This document shows positions 9,618 to 17,456 of a DNA stretch of 64,000 bases, in pieces. Every line of letters starts with the position of its first letter. Position 1 is the stretch's first letter. Made by a program: the position numbers and the translations under genes. The notes under the pieces were generated by a model. That model made no database searches. It was not told where the DNA came from and saw only the letters and a program-made list of their open reading frames with translations. The stretch lies in the NCBI RefSeq assembly GCF_042666435.1, contig NZ_JBHTDC010000001.1, forward strand, positions 310,001 to 374,000, read 5' to 3'. The DNA comes from Allosphingosinicella sp042666435. GTDB taxonomy: Bacteria; Pseudomonadota; Alphaproteobacteria; Sphingomonadales; Sphingomonadaceae.

Positions 9618-10004
9618 ATGTCCATCGCCAAGATGATCGCCGCCCACCCGCAGGTCGCCGGCAAGCTCAACGAACCGCTGGCGCTGGCGGTGCGGCACGC
9701 CATGTTCTGCTCGGCGATCTGCACGTCCTGCGCCGACGCCTGCTCGGCCGAGAAGATGGACATGCGCCAGTGCATCCGCACCTGCATGGACTGCGCCGAC
9801 ATATGCGACGCCACCTTCAAGGTCGCGACGCGGAGGACGGGCAATAACGAATTGCTGATGGAGGAGATGCTGACGCTGTGCATCACCGCCTGCGACATCT
9901 GCGCCGAGGAATGCGCGCGCCACGACAACGACCATTGCCGCCGCTGCGCCGAAATGTGCCGCGAATGCGCGCGCGACTGCCGCGCCGCGCTCGAGACGTT
10001 CTGA
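9618..10004 (+). CDS. four-helix-bundle copper storage protein (Csp3/DUF326-like)
   Basis: A 128-residue protein with 17 cysteines, almost all in C-x2-C or C-x3-C spacing on predicted helices (for example CSAICTSCADAC and CRRCAEMCRECARDC). This is the hallmark of Csp proteins, four-helix bundles whose inward-facing thiolates hold many Cu(I) ions. There is no Tat or Sec signal, so it should be cytosolic, as in Csp3. Preceded by GGAGG and an EcfG-type promoter, and coupled to the next gene through TGATG. Copper binding is inferred from the family; a general metal or thiol buffer role is the alternative. Confidence 0.88.
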   Translation: MSIAKMIAAHPQVAGKLNEPLALAVRHAMFCSAICTSCADACSAEKMDMRQCIRTCMDCADICDATFKVATRRTGNNELLMEEMLTLCITACDICAEECARHDNDHCRRCAEMCRECARDCRAALETF

Positions 10005-10450
10005 TGGAGTTGCAGAGCAGCGAGACCGTCGATCTGGCCGTCCAGCTCGGCGCATCGATGCTGCTGGTTATCATCTGCTCGGCTATCCACGGCATCGGTC
10101 TGGTTGGCGCCACTCGCCTTCTCAACCTGCGGGAAGACCGGCTGAAGGAGCATGATTTGGATTTTTCCGCGTTGCTGTTGATGTGTGGAATGGCGGTGTG
10201 CCTGTTCCTTCTGCACATGGTGGAAATAACGGTCTTCGCGTTTTTCTATCTTCTGGTCGGCGCCATAGGATCGCTGGAAGAGGCGATCCACTATTCCGCC
10301 GCGGCCTACGCCACGCTCGGCGGCACCGCCGAATATTTTCCCGACGACTGGGCGCTGATGGGCTCGATCGAGGCGGTCATCGGTTTCCTGCTGCTGGGCT
10401 GGTCGACTGCCTTCATCGTGCGCAACGTCAACCGGCTGCGCGAAAGCTGA
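10004..10450 (+). CDS. small membrane protein related to two-TM potassium channels
   Basis: 148 residues with hydrophobic spans at about 13-36, 55-87 and 120-140. Between the last two lies a pore-loop-like stretch, HYSAAAYATLGGTAEYFPDDW, which resembles the region before and through a K+ channel filter. The signature T-x-G-Y-G is reduced to T-L-G-G (104-107), so ion selectivity is doubtful. Its ATG overlaps the stop of the copper-storage gene by one base, implying joint expression under the stress promoter. Ion flux associated with stress or copper handling is an inference from position only. Confidence 0.6.
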   Translation: MELQSSETVDLAVQLGASMLLVIICSAIHGIGLVGATRLLNLREDRLKEHDLDFSALLLMCGMAVCLFLLHMVEITVFAFFYLLVGAIGSLEEAIHYSAAAYATLGGTAEYFPDDWALMGSIEAVIGFLLLGWSTAFIVRNVNRLRES

Positions 10451-10489
10451 GCCGTCGCAACCCCTCGCCGTCCGATGCATTGTAACTGC

Positions 10490-11008
10490 ATGACCCAGCG
10501 AACCTCCCGCTTGCTATCGGCTTCGATCACCCTTGCCGTCATGGCGTCACTCACCGGTTGCGGGGGTGATTCCCCCGAAGACGCCGGTCAGGCCGAGCCG
10601 GAAATGCTGGTGCCCGAGGCGGAGGCGCCCATCCCGCCGGCGCCCGAGCCTAGCGAACCGGATGAAGCCTTCGCCGGCAAAGCGGAGGATGGCGCCGCTT
10701 TCCCCCCGCCGGGCGCCTTCCGCTTCGTCGGCTTCTGGGCGGCGGAGGCCGACATGTGCGAGACCCAGGCCTGGCGGTTCACCCGGGAAGTGATGGAGAC
10801 GCCGGCGGGGTCGGTCTGCAAGTTCGTCAACACGACTCCGGTCGATGGCGGCTATGACATCTCCGCCCGCTGCACCGCCGAGGGCCCGCCGGTCGACGAC
10901 ATGCTGAAGATACGCTTCGCCGAATCGGCGCAGGCCATGCTGTTCGAATCGGAGAGCGTGGCCGACGCGGGCCTTTTCCATTGCGGGCCGCTGAACCGAG
11001 CGCTCTAG
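10490..11008 (+). CDS. predicted lipoprotein of unknown function
   Basis: About 172 residues from the ATG at 10490 (an in-frame ATG five codons upstream is also possible). A hydrophobic leader ends with a good lipobox, SLTGC. It is followed by a low-complexity Pro/Glu/Ala linker typical of outer-membrane lipoproteins, then a domain of about 110 residues with four Cys (MCETQ, VCKFV, RCTAEG, FHCGP) that could form two disulfides. The WAAEADMCETQ...WRF segment looks like a small-ligand or inhibitor-type fold, but I recognise no family. Followed by a palindromic repeat and convergent with def. Confidence 0.65.
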   Translation: MTQRTSRLLSASITLAVMASLTGCGGDSPEDAGQAEPEMLVPEAEAPIPPAPEPSEPDEAFAGKAEDGAAFPPPGAFRFVGFWAAEADMCETQAWRFTREVMETPAGSVCKFVNTTPVDGGYDISARCTAEGPPVDDMLKIRFAESAQAMLFESESVADAGLFHCGPLNRAL

Positions 11009-11015
11009 CCTCTCA

Positions 11016-11098
11016 TCATCCCGGCGAAGGCCGGGATCCCAGCACAAGAAGCAGCCGGTGCCTTTTCCGGCCTGAGATCCCAGCCTTCGCTGGGATGA
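11016..11098. repeat. palindromic repeat (REPIN-like), CCCGGCGAAGGCCGGG type
   Basis: Inverted 27-nt arms at 11016-11042 and 11072-11098, with few mismatches; each has an inner palindrome around GCGAAGGC or GCCTTCGC. It lies between the convergent lipoprotein gene and def and could serve as their shared terminator. The arm sequence is close to the palindrome embedded in fmt at 13078-13135. Confidence 0.8.
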
Positions 11099-11106
11099 CA
11101 ACGGGC

Positions 11107-11646
11107 TTAAGCGGCGCGCTTGGCCAATTCTTTCCGGGACTTGGCGAGCTTCTTCAAGACCATGTCTCGCTTCAGCCGGGAGAGATGATCGATGAAGAGA
11201 ATGCCCTCCAGATGGTCCATCTCGTGCTGCAGGCAGATGCCGAGCAGGCCGTCCAGTTCCTCTTCATGGGTGTCGCCCTTCTCGTCCAGCCAGCGGGCGC
11301 GGACGCGGTCGGGGCGCTCGACCTCGGCATATTGGTCGGGGACCGAGAGGCAGCCCTCGCTATAGACCTGGAAAGTGTCCGAGGCTTCGAGGATTTCGGG
11401 GTTTATGAACACCCTGGGATCGCGGACGGGATCTCCGCCCTCTTCTTCCGGCTCCTGAAGATCGATGACGAGCACCCGCTTGGGCACGCCGACCTGGATC
11501 GCGGCGAGGCCGATGCCGGGGGCGGCGTACATCGTGTCGAACATGTCGGCGATGAGCTTGCGCAGATCGTCGTCCACCGCCTCGACGGGCTTGGAAATCC
11601 GCCGAAGCAGCGGGTCGGGAGTCTCGATGATCGGGAGCAGGGCCAT
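11107..11646 (-). CDS. def: peptide deformylase
   Basis: Removes the formyl group from the initiator methionine of nascent proteins. 179 residues with all three family motifs: GIGLAAIQ (45-52), EGCLSVP with the metal ligand C99, and HEMDH with ligands H141 and H145 and catalytic E142. The Lys/Arg-rich C-terminal helix is typical of type 1B enzymes that dock on the ribosome. In many proteobacteria def and fmt are adjacent; here recR stands between them on the same strand as def while fmt diverges. Confidence 0.95.
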   Translation of the reverse strand: MALLPIIETPDPLLRRISKPVEAVDDDLRKLIADMFDTMYAAPGIGLAAIQVGVPKRVLVIDLQEPEEEGGDPVRDPRVFINPEILEASDTFQVYSEGCLSVPDQYAEVERPDRVRARWLDEKGDTHEEELDGLLGICLQHEMDHLEGILFIDHLSRLKRDMVLKKLAKSRKELAKRAA

Positions 11647-11684
11647 GGCGATTCAGCTAGGAAGCGCGGCGGCTTGCGTCAAGC

Positions 11685-12281
11685 TCAGGCGACGGGCCGC
11701 CGTGCCCTGAGCGCCTGGGCCAAGGTGCCTTCATCCAGATAGTCGAGCTCGCCGCCCACCGGCAGGCCGTGGGCGAGCTGGGTGAGGCGGACCGGATAGG
11801 GCTCCAGACGCTCGGCGAGATAATGGGCGGTGGTCTGGCCTTCCAGGGTCGCGTTCATCGCCAGCACGACCTCGTCGATGCCGCCGGCGGCGACCCGGCG
11901 GATCAATGTGTCGATGCCGAGATCTTCCGGCCTTATTCCTTCCAAGGCTGAAAGTCGGCCGCCAAGCACATGAAAACGACCGGGAAAGAGACGCGAGCGA
12001 TCGAGCGCCCAGAGGTCGGAGACTTCCTCGACGACGCAGAGCAGGCGGGCGTCGCGGCGGGTGTCGGCGCAGATGGCGCAAGGGTCGGTGGTGTCGACGT
12101 TGCCGCAAATCGAGCAGACGGCCAGATTTTCGTTCACCGCTTCCAACGCGCGGAGCAAGGGCGCCATCGCCGTCTCGCGCTTCTTCATCAGATGCAGCAC
12201 GGCGCGCCGGGCCGAGCGCGGGCCAAGGCCCGGGAGGCGCGCCAGCGCCTGGGTGAGGGTTTCGATCTCGGGCGACGCCAT
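11685..12281 (-). CDS. recR: recombination mediator RecR
   Basis: 198 residues. A helix-hairpin-helix (LPGLGPRSARR, 16-26) is followed by a four-Cys zinc finger (C56, C59, C68, C71) and a Toprim domain starting at LLCVVEEVSDL (80-90). RecR works with RecF/RecO to load RecA on gapped DNA. The Toprim Glu/Asp residues are intact. It lies upstream of def on the minus strand with a 38-base gap and is divergent from fmt. Confidence 0.95.
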   Translation of the reverse strand: MASPEIETLTQALARLPGLGPRSARRAVLHLMKKRETAMAPLLRALEAVNENLAVCSICGNVDTTDPCAICADTRRDARLLCVVEEVSDLWALDRSRLFPGRFHVLGGRLSALEGIRPEDLGIDTLIRRVAAGGIDEVVLAMNATLEGQTTAHYLAERLEPYPVRLTQLAHGLPVGGELDYLDEGTLAQALRARRPVA

Positions 12282-12337
12282 GGCGAGGGGATAGGGGGAG
12301 GTAGCGAGGATGGCAATTCCTCGGCTAGAGCGGCCTG

Positions 12338-13279
12338 ATGCGCATCGCCTTCATGGGAACGCCCGATTTCGCCGTGCCGACGCTCGATGCTTTGGCGGCG
12401 GCGGGGCATGACGTCGCCGCCGTCTATTCGCAGCCGCCGCGCCCGGCGGGGCGGGGCAAGGCCTTGCTGGCGTCGCCGGTGCACAAGCAGGCCAAGCGCC
12501 TCGGCATTGAGGTGCGGACCCCGGCGAGCCTGCGCGATGCCGAGACGCAGGCGGCGTTCGCGGCGCTCGACCTCGATGTCGCGGTGGTGGCGGCCTATGG
12601 GCTGATCCTGCCGGCGCCCATCCTGGAGGCGCCGCGGCATGGCTGCCTCAACGTCCACGCCTCGATCCTGCCGCGCTGGCGGGGCGCGGCGCCGGTGCAA
12701 AGGGCGATCCTCGCCGGCGACGAGACGACCGGCGTCACCATCATGGAGATGGAGCGGGGGCTCGACACGGGCTCGACGTACGCGCTGCGCGAGACCGCGA
12801 TCGACGGCAAGAGTGCGGGCGAGCTGACCGAGGAGCTGGCCGCGATCGGCGCGGCTTTGATGGCCCAGGTGCTGGACGCACTGCCCGGCCTGACGCCGAC
12901 GCCCCAGCCCGACGCCGGTGTCACCTACGCCGCGAAGATCGAGAAGAGCGAGGCGCGGCTCGATTTCACGCGCAGCGCGGTCGATGTCGAGCGGCGGATA
13001 CGGGCGTTCAACCCTATGCCCGGCGCGTTCTTCGAATATGGCGGCGAGCGGATCAAGATTTTGGCGGCGAGCGTGCTCCCCGGCGAAGGCCCGGGTCCAG
13101 CGGCGCGGGGCTCTGGACCCCGGCTTTCGCCGGGGAACGTGATCGACGAGACTCTCACCATCGCTTGCGGTGAGGGGGCCATCGCGCCGAGCCTCGTCCA
13201 GCGCGCCGGACGTGGCGTCATGACGCCATCGGAGCTGCTGAGGGGCTTCGCCATTCCGGCCGGCGCCCGGCTCGGATGA
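12338..13279 (+). CDS. fmt: methionyl-tRNA formyltransferase (carries an in-frame palindromic repeat)
   Basis: Formylates Met-tRNA(fMet) using 10-formyl-THF. 313 residues; catalytic N105 and H107 (CLNVHASILP) and D143 (GLDTG) are present. The C-terminal tRNA-binding domain is interrupted at about residues 247-266 by a Gly/Pro/Arg-rich peptide encoded by a 58-nt palindrome (13078-13135). After it the family sequence resumes (VIDETLTIACGEGAI). The frame is kept and the final VQRAGRGVM segment is normal, so the enzyme is probably functional with a longer surface loop. The stop overlaps the start of truA (ATGA). Confidence 0.94.
   Translation: MRIAFMGTPDFAVPTLDALAAAGHDVAAVYSQPPRPAGRGKALLASPVHKQAKRLGIEVRTPASLRDAETQAAFAALDLDVAVVAAYGLILPAPILEAPRHGCLNVHASILPRWRGAAPVQRAILAGDETTGVTIMEMERGLDTGSTYALRETAIDGKSAGELTEELAAIGAALMAQVLDALPGLTPTPQPDAGVTYAAKIEKSEARLDFTRSAVDVERRIRAFNPMPGAFFEYGGERIKILAASVLPGEGPGPAARGSGPRLSPGNVIDETLTIACGEGAIAPSLVQRAGRGVMTPSELLRGFAIPAGARLG
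13078..13135. repeat. palindromic repeat inside the fmt reading frame
   Basis: Arms at 13078-13100 and 13113-13135 (23 nt each) are inverted copies with 21 of 23 positions matching, separated by a 12-nt GC-rich loop. The core CCCCGGCGAAGG / CTTTCGCCGGGG is the same type as the intergenic element at 11016-11098. It is translated as roughly 19 residues within Fmt. See the findings for the parallel insertion in valS. Confidence 0.85.
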
Positions 13280-14043
13280 CGCGGTACCGCCTCACGGTCG
13301 AATATGACGGCCGGCCGTTCATGGGCTGGCAGCGGCAGGCGCACGGTCCTTCGGTGCAGCAGGCGATCGAGGAAGCGGTCAAGGCGATCACCGGCGAGGA
13401 GGCGACCTTGCACGCGGCCGGGCGGACGGATGCGGGAGTCCATGCGCTGGCGATGACGGCGCATGTCGACATCGCCAAGCCGATCGGGGCGTTTCGGCTG
13501 GCGGACGGACTCAATGCCAAGCTTCGGCCTCGGCCGGTGGCGATATTGAAGGCGCAGGAAGCGGCGGAGGATTTTCACGCGCGTTTCTCGTGTGTTGGAC
13601 GGCGTTATTGTTATCGTATCGTCAACCGGCGGGCTCCGCTGGCGCTGGAGGCGGGACGAGCGTGGCGGGTGCCGGTGACGCTGGACGCCGAGGCGATGCA
13701 CGAGGCGGCGCAGTGCCTGGTGGGGCGGCATGACTTCACGACCTTCCGCTCGGCCCATTGCCAGTCGGAGAGTCCGGTCAAGACGCTCGACCGGCTCGAC
13801 GTCCGGCGCGATGGCGACGCGATCCTGTTCGAGGTCGCCGCCCGCTCGTTCCTCCACCATCAGGTGCGATCGATGGTGGGGTGCCTGCAACTGGTCGGGC
13901 GGGGCAAGTGGAAAGCGGCGGATTTGAAGGCGGCGCTGGAGGCGCGGGACCGGCACGCATTGGGCTATAACGCGCCGCCGGACGGGCTCTATTTCGCGGC
14001 GGCCATATATCCGGACGACGCGCCGAGCCCGAACAGCCGCTGA
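13276..14043 (+). CDS. truA: tRNA pseudouridine synthase A
   Basis: Isomerises uridines 38-40 in the anticodon arm of tRNAs. 255 residues; the catalytic aspartate is D52 in AAGRTDAGVHA, and the family segments RRYCYRI and SFLHHQVRSMVG (catalytic pocket) are present. Translationally coupled to fmt. Its last 55 bases overlap the 3' end of the amidotransferase gene on the other strand; both reading frames end with plausible family sequence (TruA with GLYFAAAIYP), so the overlap looks real. Confidence 0.95.
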   Translation: MTRYRLTVEYDGRPFMGWQRQAHGPSVQQAIEEAVKAITGEEATLHAAGRTDAGVHALAMTAHVDIAKPIGAFRLADGLNAKLRPRPVAILKAQEAAEDFHARFSCVGRRYCYRIVNRRAPLALEAGRAWRVPVTLDAEAMHEAAQCLVGRHDFTTFRSAHCQSESPVKTLDRLDVRRDGDAILFEVAARSFLHHQVRSMVGCLQLVGRGKWKAADLKAALEARDRHALGYNAPPDGLYFAAAIYPDDAPSPNSR

Positions 14044-15914
14044 AGCGATTTGTCGAGCATCAGCAGCTGCCACAGCAGGCGGCCATGGTCGGACTTGCCG
14101 GCGCGATGGTCGGCGGCGAGGCGGGCGATGGCGGCCTGGTCGAACCAGGCGAGCTCCGCCAGCGCCGGGCTGCGCGCGACGGCCGCGGCCTCGCCGGCGA
14201 GCGGGCCGCGAAACCAGGCGCTGATCGGAGTCACGAAACCCATTTTGGGACGGTGGAGGATCTCGTCGGGGAGGTAGCGGTCCAAGGCGCGCTTCATCAG
14301 CCATTTGCCGGAGCCGCCGCGAAGCCGCATGTTTGCCGGCAGGCGCGCGGCGAATTCGACCAGGCGGTGGTCCAGGAGAGGTTCGCGCGCTTCGAGGCTG
14401 ACGGCCATGCTGGTCCGGTCCACCTTGGTCAGAATGTCGCCGGGGAGCCAGATCTTGATATCGGCATATTGGGCGCGGGAGAGGCCGTCGCGGGCGGGCG
14501 CGGCCTCCATCGCCTTCACATAGCGATCCTCGGCGCGGTGGCCCTGCAGGACCGCGCGAAAATTGTCCGTGTAGAGGCGGGCGCGGAGCGCGGGGGGGGT
14601 GACGCCGACGGCTTCGGCATAGGCTTCACCGCTCGACTTGCCGAGCGCCTGGAGGGTGGTGCGGGCGCGCAGGAAGCGGGGCGCCCAGTCGAGCTTGGGA
14701 TAGAGGTCGCCGAGCCGGCCGAGCGCGCCGCGCACCGGGCCGGGGAGGAGGCCCCTCGCCTGCTCCTCATTGGCGAACAGGCGGTAGCGGCGATAGCCGG
14801 CGAAGGCCTCGTCGGCGCCGTCGCCGGAGAGGGCGACAGTCACCCGTTCGCGCGCCAGCTCGCTGACCCGGTAGGTGGCCAGAGCGGAAGCGTCGGCGAA
14901 AGGCTCGTCGAACGCGTCAGCGAGGGTGTCGATCAGCGAGAAATCGTCGGCTGCGACGACGCGGGCGCGGTGGCGGGTGGCGAAGCGCTCGGCGACCAGC
15001 CGGGCGTAGCGAGTCTCGTCATGGTTTGCCTGGTCGAAGCCGATCGAGCAGGTCTCGACCGCGCCGCGGCTGGCCTCCGCCATCAAAGCGACCACCGCCG
15101 AGCTGTCGACGCCGCCGGAGAGGAAGGCGCCCAGGGGCACGTCGGCGACCATGCGCGAGCGGACGGCGTCGCGCATCAGCGCGGTCAGCTCTTCGGCGAG
15201 GACGTCCGGCTTGCCCTTGATCGGATTGCTGAAATCGACATCCCACCAGGCCGTGGGCGCGGGCACGCCCCTCCCCCGCCGGACGAGCATGTAATGGCCC
15301 GCGGGAAGCTTTCGGACGCCGGCGACGAAGCAGGCATCGTCGGGGACGTAGCCGAAGGCGAGATAATCCTCGACCGCCTGCGGGCTGACCGCGCGGCGGA
15401 AGCGGGGATGGGCGAGGAGGCCCTTCAGCTCGGAAGCGAAGATGAGGGCGCCGTCGGCAAGCTCGGCATAATGTAGCGGCTTCACGCCGAGCCGGTCGCG
15501 GGCGAGGAAGAGCGTTTCGGCGGCTGCGTCGTAGAGCGCGAAGGCGAACATGCCGTGCAGCCGCGACAGGCAGTCCGGCCCCCATTCGCGCCAAGCGGCG
15601 AGGATCACCTCGGTGTCGCTCTCCGTGCGGAAGGCGTGGCCTTTGGCGAGCAATTCGGTGCGGACCTCGCGAAAATTGTAGATTTCGCCATTATAGGTAA
15701 TCGCGACCTTGCCGTCCGGCGTCAGCATCGGCTGGGCGCCGCCGCCCAGGTCGATGATCGAGAGGCGGCGATGGCCGAAACCGACGCCCGGCGCCGTCCA
15801 GACCCCGCTCCCGTCCGGGCCGCGATGGGCGAGGATTTCGGCCATGACCCGGATCCGCGCCGGATCGACCGGCTTGGGCACGTCGGGATGGAAGAGGCCG
15901 GCAATGCCGCACAT
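13989..15914 (-). CDS. XrtA/PEP-CTERM-associated asparagine synthase-like amidotransferase
   Basis: 641 residues. The N-terminal class II glutaminase begins MCGIAGL, with C2 as nucleophile after Met removal. The C-terminal synthetase domain holds the PP-loop SGGVDSS and the usual C-terminal region (YLPDEILHRPKMGF). Proteins of this type in exosortase loci are thought to amidate a sugar or cell-surface intermediate rather than make free asparagine; that is inference from context. It is the last gene of the leftward exosortase operon, three bases after the exosortase stop, and overlaps truA tail to tail. Confidence 0.88.
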   Translation of the reverse strand: MCGIAGLFHPDVPKPVDPARIRVMAEILAHRGPDGSGVWTAPGVGFGHRRLSIIDLGGGAQPMLTPDGKVAITYNGEIYNFREVRTELLAKGHAFRTESDTEVILAAWREWGPDCLSRLHGMFAFALYDAAAETLFLARDRLGVKPLHYAELADGALIFASELKGLLAHPRFRRAVSPQAVEDYLAFGYVPDDACFVAGVRKLPAGHYMLVRRGRGVPAPTAWWDVDFSNPIKGKPDVLAEELTALMRDAVRSRMVADVPLGAFLSGGVDSSAVVALMAEASRGAVETCSIGFDQANHDETRYARLVAERFATRHRARVVAADDFSLIDTLADAFDEPFADASALATYRVSELARERVTVALSGDGADEAFAGYRRYRLFANEEQARGLLPGPVRGALGRLGDLYPKLDWAPRFLRARTTLQALGKSSGEAYAEAVGVTPPALRARLYTDNFRAVLQGHRAEDRYVKAMEAAPARDGLSRAQYADIKIWLPGDILTKVDRTSMAVSLEAREPLLDHRLVEFAARLPANMRLRGGSGKWLMKRALDRYLPDEILHRPKMGFVTPISAWFRGPLAGEAAAVARSPALAELAWFDQAAIARLAADHRAGKSDHGRLLWQLLMLDKSLQRLFGLGASSGYMAAAK

Positions 15915-15917
15915 CGC

Positions 15918-17456
15918 CTAATATCCGCTTTGGCTGTCGGCGAGCGGCGCGATCGGCCCCAGATCGGCGAGGAAGGCGTCGATGGCGGGGCGCGGGTCGG
16001 CGCCCTCGGCCGGCGCCTCGGCCGAGACGAGCAAAGCCACCGCCCGCTGCTCGCCGCCCAGCAGCCGCGTCTTCATCGTTTCGATCTTCACCCTATAGTC
16101 GCTCCCCGTCAGGATATCGCCGACCCGATAGAAGGTCGCGACCTCGCGTACAGTCCCATGTGAGGCGATCCGGTCGGCGCGTCCGCCCGGCGGAGGCGCG
16201 GCCGAGGCCGTCCAGGCCCATGCGCTCGCCGGCCCGACCGCGCCCTGGCCGAAGCCGACAATCTCGCGCCCCTCCTCCTGCCGCGCGAAGATTGCGACAG
16301 CGAGGTCGACCTCGTGGCCCTTCGTGCTTCGATAGCGGCTGATATGGACCCGATCCGCGCCCGCGAAATGGGGCTTCCAGGCACGGCCCTCGGCGGCGAT
16401 GCGCCGCCAGCCGGGGACAGACGGGAGGTCGATGGCGGCCGGAACCTCCCGGACCCCGGCGGAGGCGATGGCGGCTGACCAGGCGAGCGGCCCTGCGGCG
16501 AGGGCCAAGGCGGCGGACACGGCGAGCAGGACGGGCGTAGAGCCGCCTTGCGCCGCGCACGGCTGAAGATTGTCGGGGTCGAACCAGGGATCACCGGGCC
16601 GGCGATCGAAGAAGCGCCATCCGGCGGCCATCAGAAAAGCGACGATCAAGGCGAAGAAGAACCAGCCATAGACGATGTGATCGAGCCCGGCGGCGAAATC
16701 GGAGCTGGTGAGGTGCGCGATGTAGACCGTGCCCCAGGCGCGGACGCCGTTGGCGAGGATCGGAATGGCGACGGCCGCGATCATGAACAAGGCGCGCCGC
16801 CGCCAGGACACGAAGCAGACGTTGGCGACGAGGGCGCCCAAAGCGACCATGGCGATCAGGAACTCGACGCCGGCGCACGCTTCGGCCACTTCGAAATAGC
16901 CGGTGGGAGTGGTGATGAAGACGCCCTCGATATGCGCCGGAACGCCGACAAGGCCGAGCAGGGCCATGCACATTTCGGCGGTGATCGTCTGCATCAGCGG
17001 CACGATCTCCTCGCCGACCGGGATCAGGAACAAAGCGAAGAAGATCGGGAAAGCGAGGCCGCGCGACACGGCCCGGCCGAGGCAGGCGATCACGGCGCCC
17101 TGGAGCATCAGGACGAGGCCGGCATGGCGCGCGAGGGCGACGAAGCCCGCCTCGCCCAGCAGCCAGGCCAAGGCTCCCGCGCCGACCAGCCACAGGCCGG
17201 GAGGCCAGGCGGCCGGCCGCAGCCTGCGGAGCTCCGGCAGCCGCTGCCAGACCAGCCAGCCGATCAGCGGCAGGATCAGCGCGCAATGATTGTAGGTCGA
17301 GCTGGCCAGCCAGATGTCGGCCATGCCGACGGCGTCGCGGTGGAAGAGGAGCAGGATCGCGGCCGCGACTGCTCCGAGCGCGCCCAAATGAAGACGCCAG
17401 CCCCGGGCGATCGACTTGTCGCGGGCGGCGGCGCGGACGGGGAGAAGGACGGTCAT
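15918..17456 (-). CDS. xrtA: exosortase A fused to EpsI-type domain
   Basis: Membrane transpeptidase-like enzyme that recognises PEP-CTERM tails. 512 residues: eight or so membrane spans in residues 20-290 with the three active-site residues C194 (EACAGVEF), R239 (NGVRAWGT) and H260 (LDHIVYGWFFF). After a final membrane span, a soluble domain of about 190 residues resembles EpsI/DUF3485, which accompanies XrtA in EPS loci. The ATG overlaps the stop of the glycosyltransferase gene. No PEP-CTERM tail was found on any protein in this window, so substrates must be encoded elsewhere. Confidence 0.92.
   Translation of the reverse strand: MTVLLPVRAAARDKSIARGWRLHLGALGAVAAAILLLFHRDAVGMADIWLASSTYNHCALILPLIGWLVWQRLPELRRLRPAAWPPGLWLVGAGALAWLLGEAGFVALARHAGLVLMLQGAVIACLGRAVSRGLAFPIFFALFLIPVGEEIVPLMQTITAEMCMALLGLVGVPAHIEGVFITTPTGYFEVAEACAGVEFLIAMVALGALVANVCFVSWRRRALFMIAAVAIPILANGVRAWGTVYIAHLTSSDFAAGLDHIVYGWFFFALIVAFLMAAGWRFFDRRPGDPWFDPDNLQPCAAQGGSTPVLLAVSAALALAAGPLAWSAAIASAGVREVPAAIDLPSVPGWRRIAAEGRAWKPHFAGADRVHISRYRSTKGHEVDLAVAIFARQEEGREIVGFGQGAVGPASAWAWTASAAPPPGGRADRIASHGTVREVATFYRVGDILTGSDYRVKIETMKTRLLGGEQRAVALLVSAEAPAEGADPRPAIDAFLADLGPIAPLADSQSGY

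Noticed and set aside
13078..13135. Frameshift or sequencing error in fmt
   Set aside because: The frame stays open through the palindrome and normal family sequence follows, and the same happens independently in valS.
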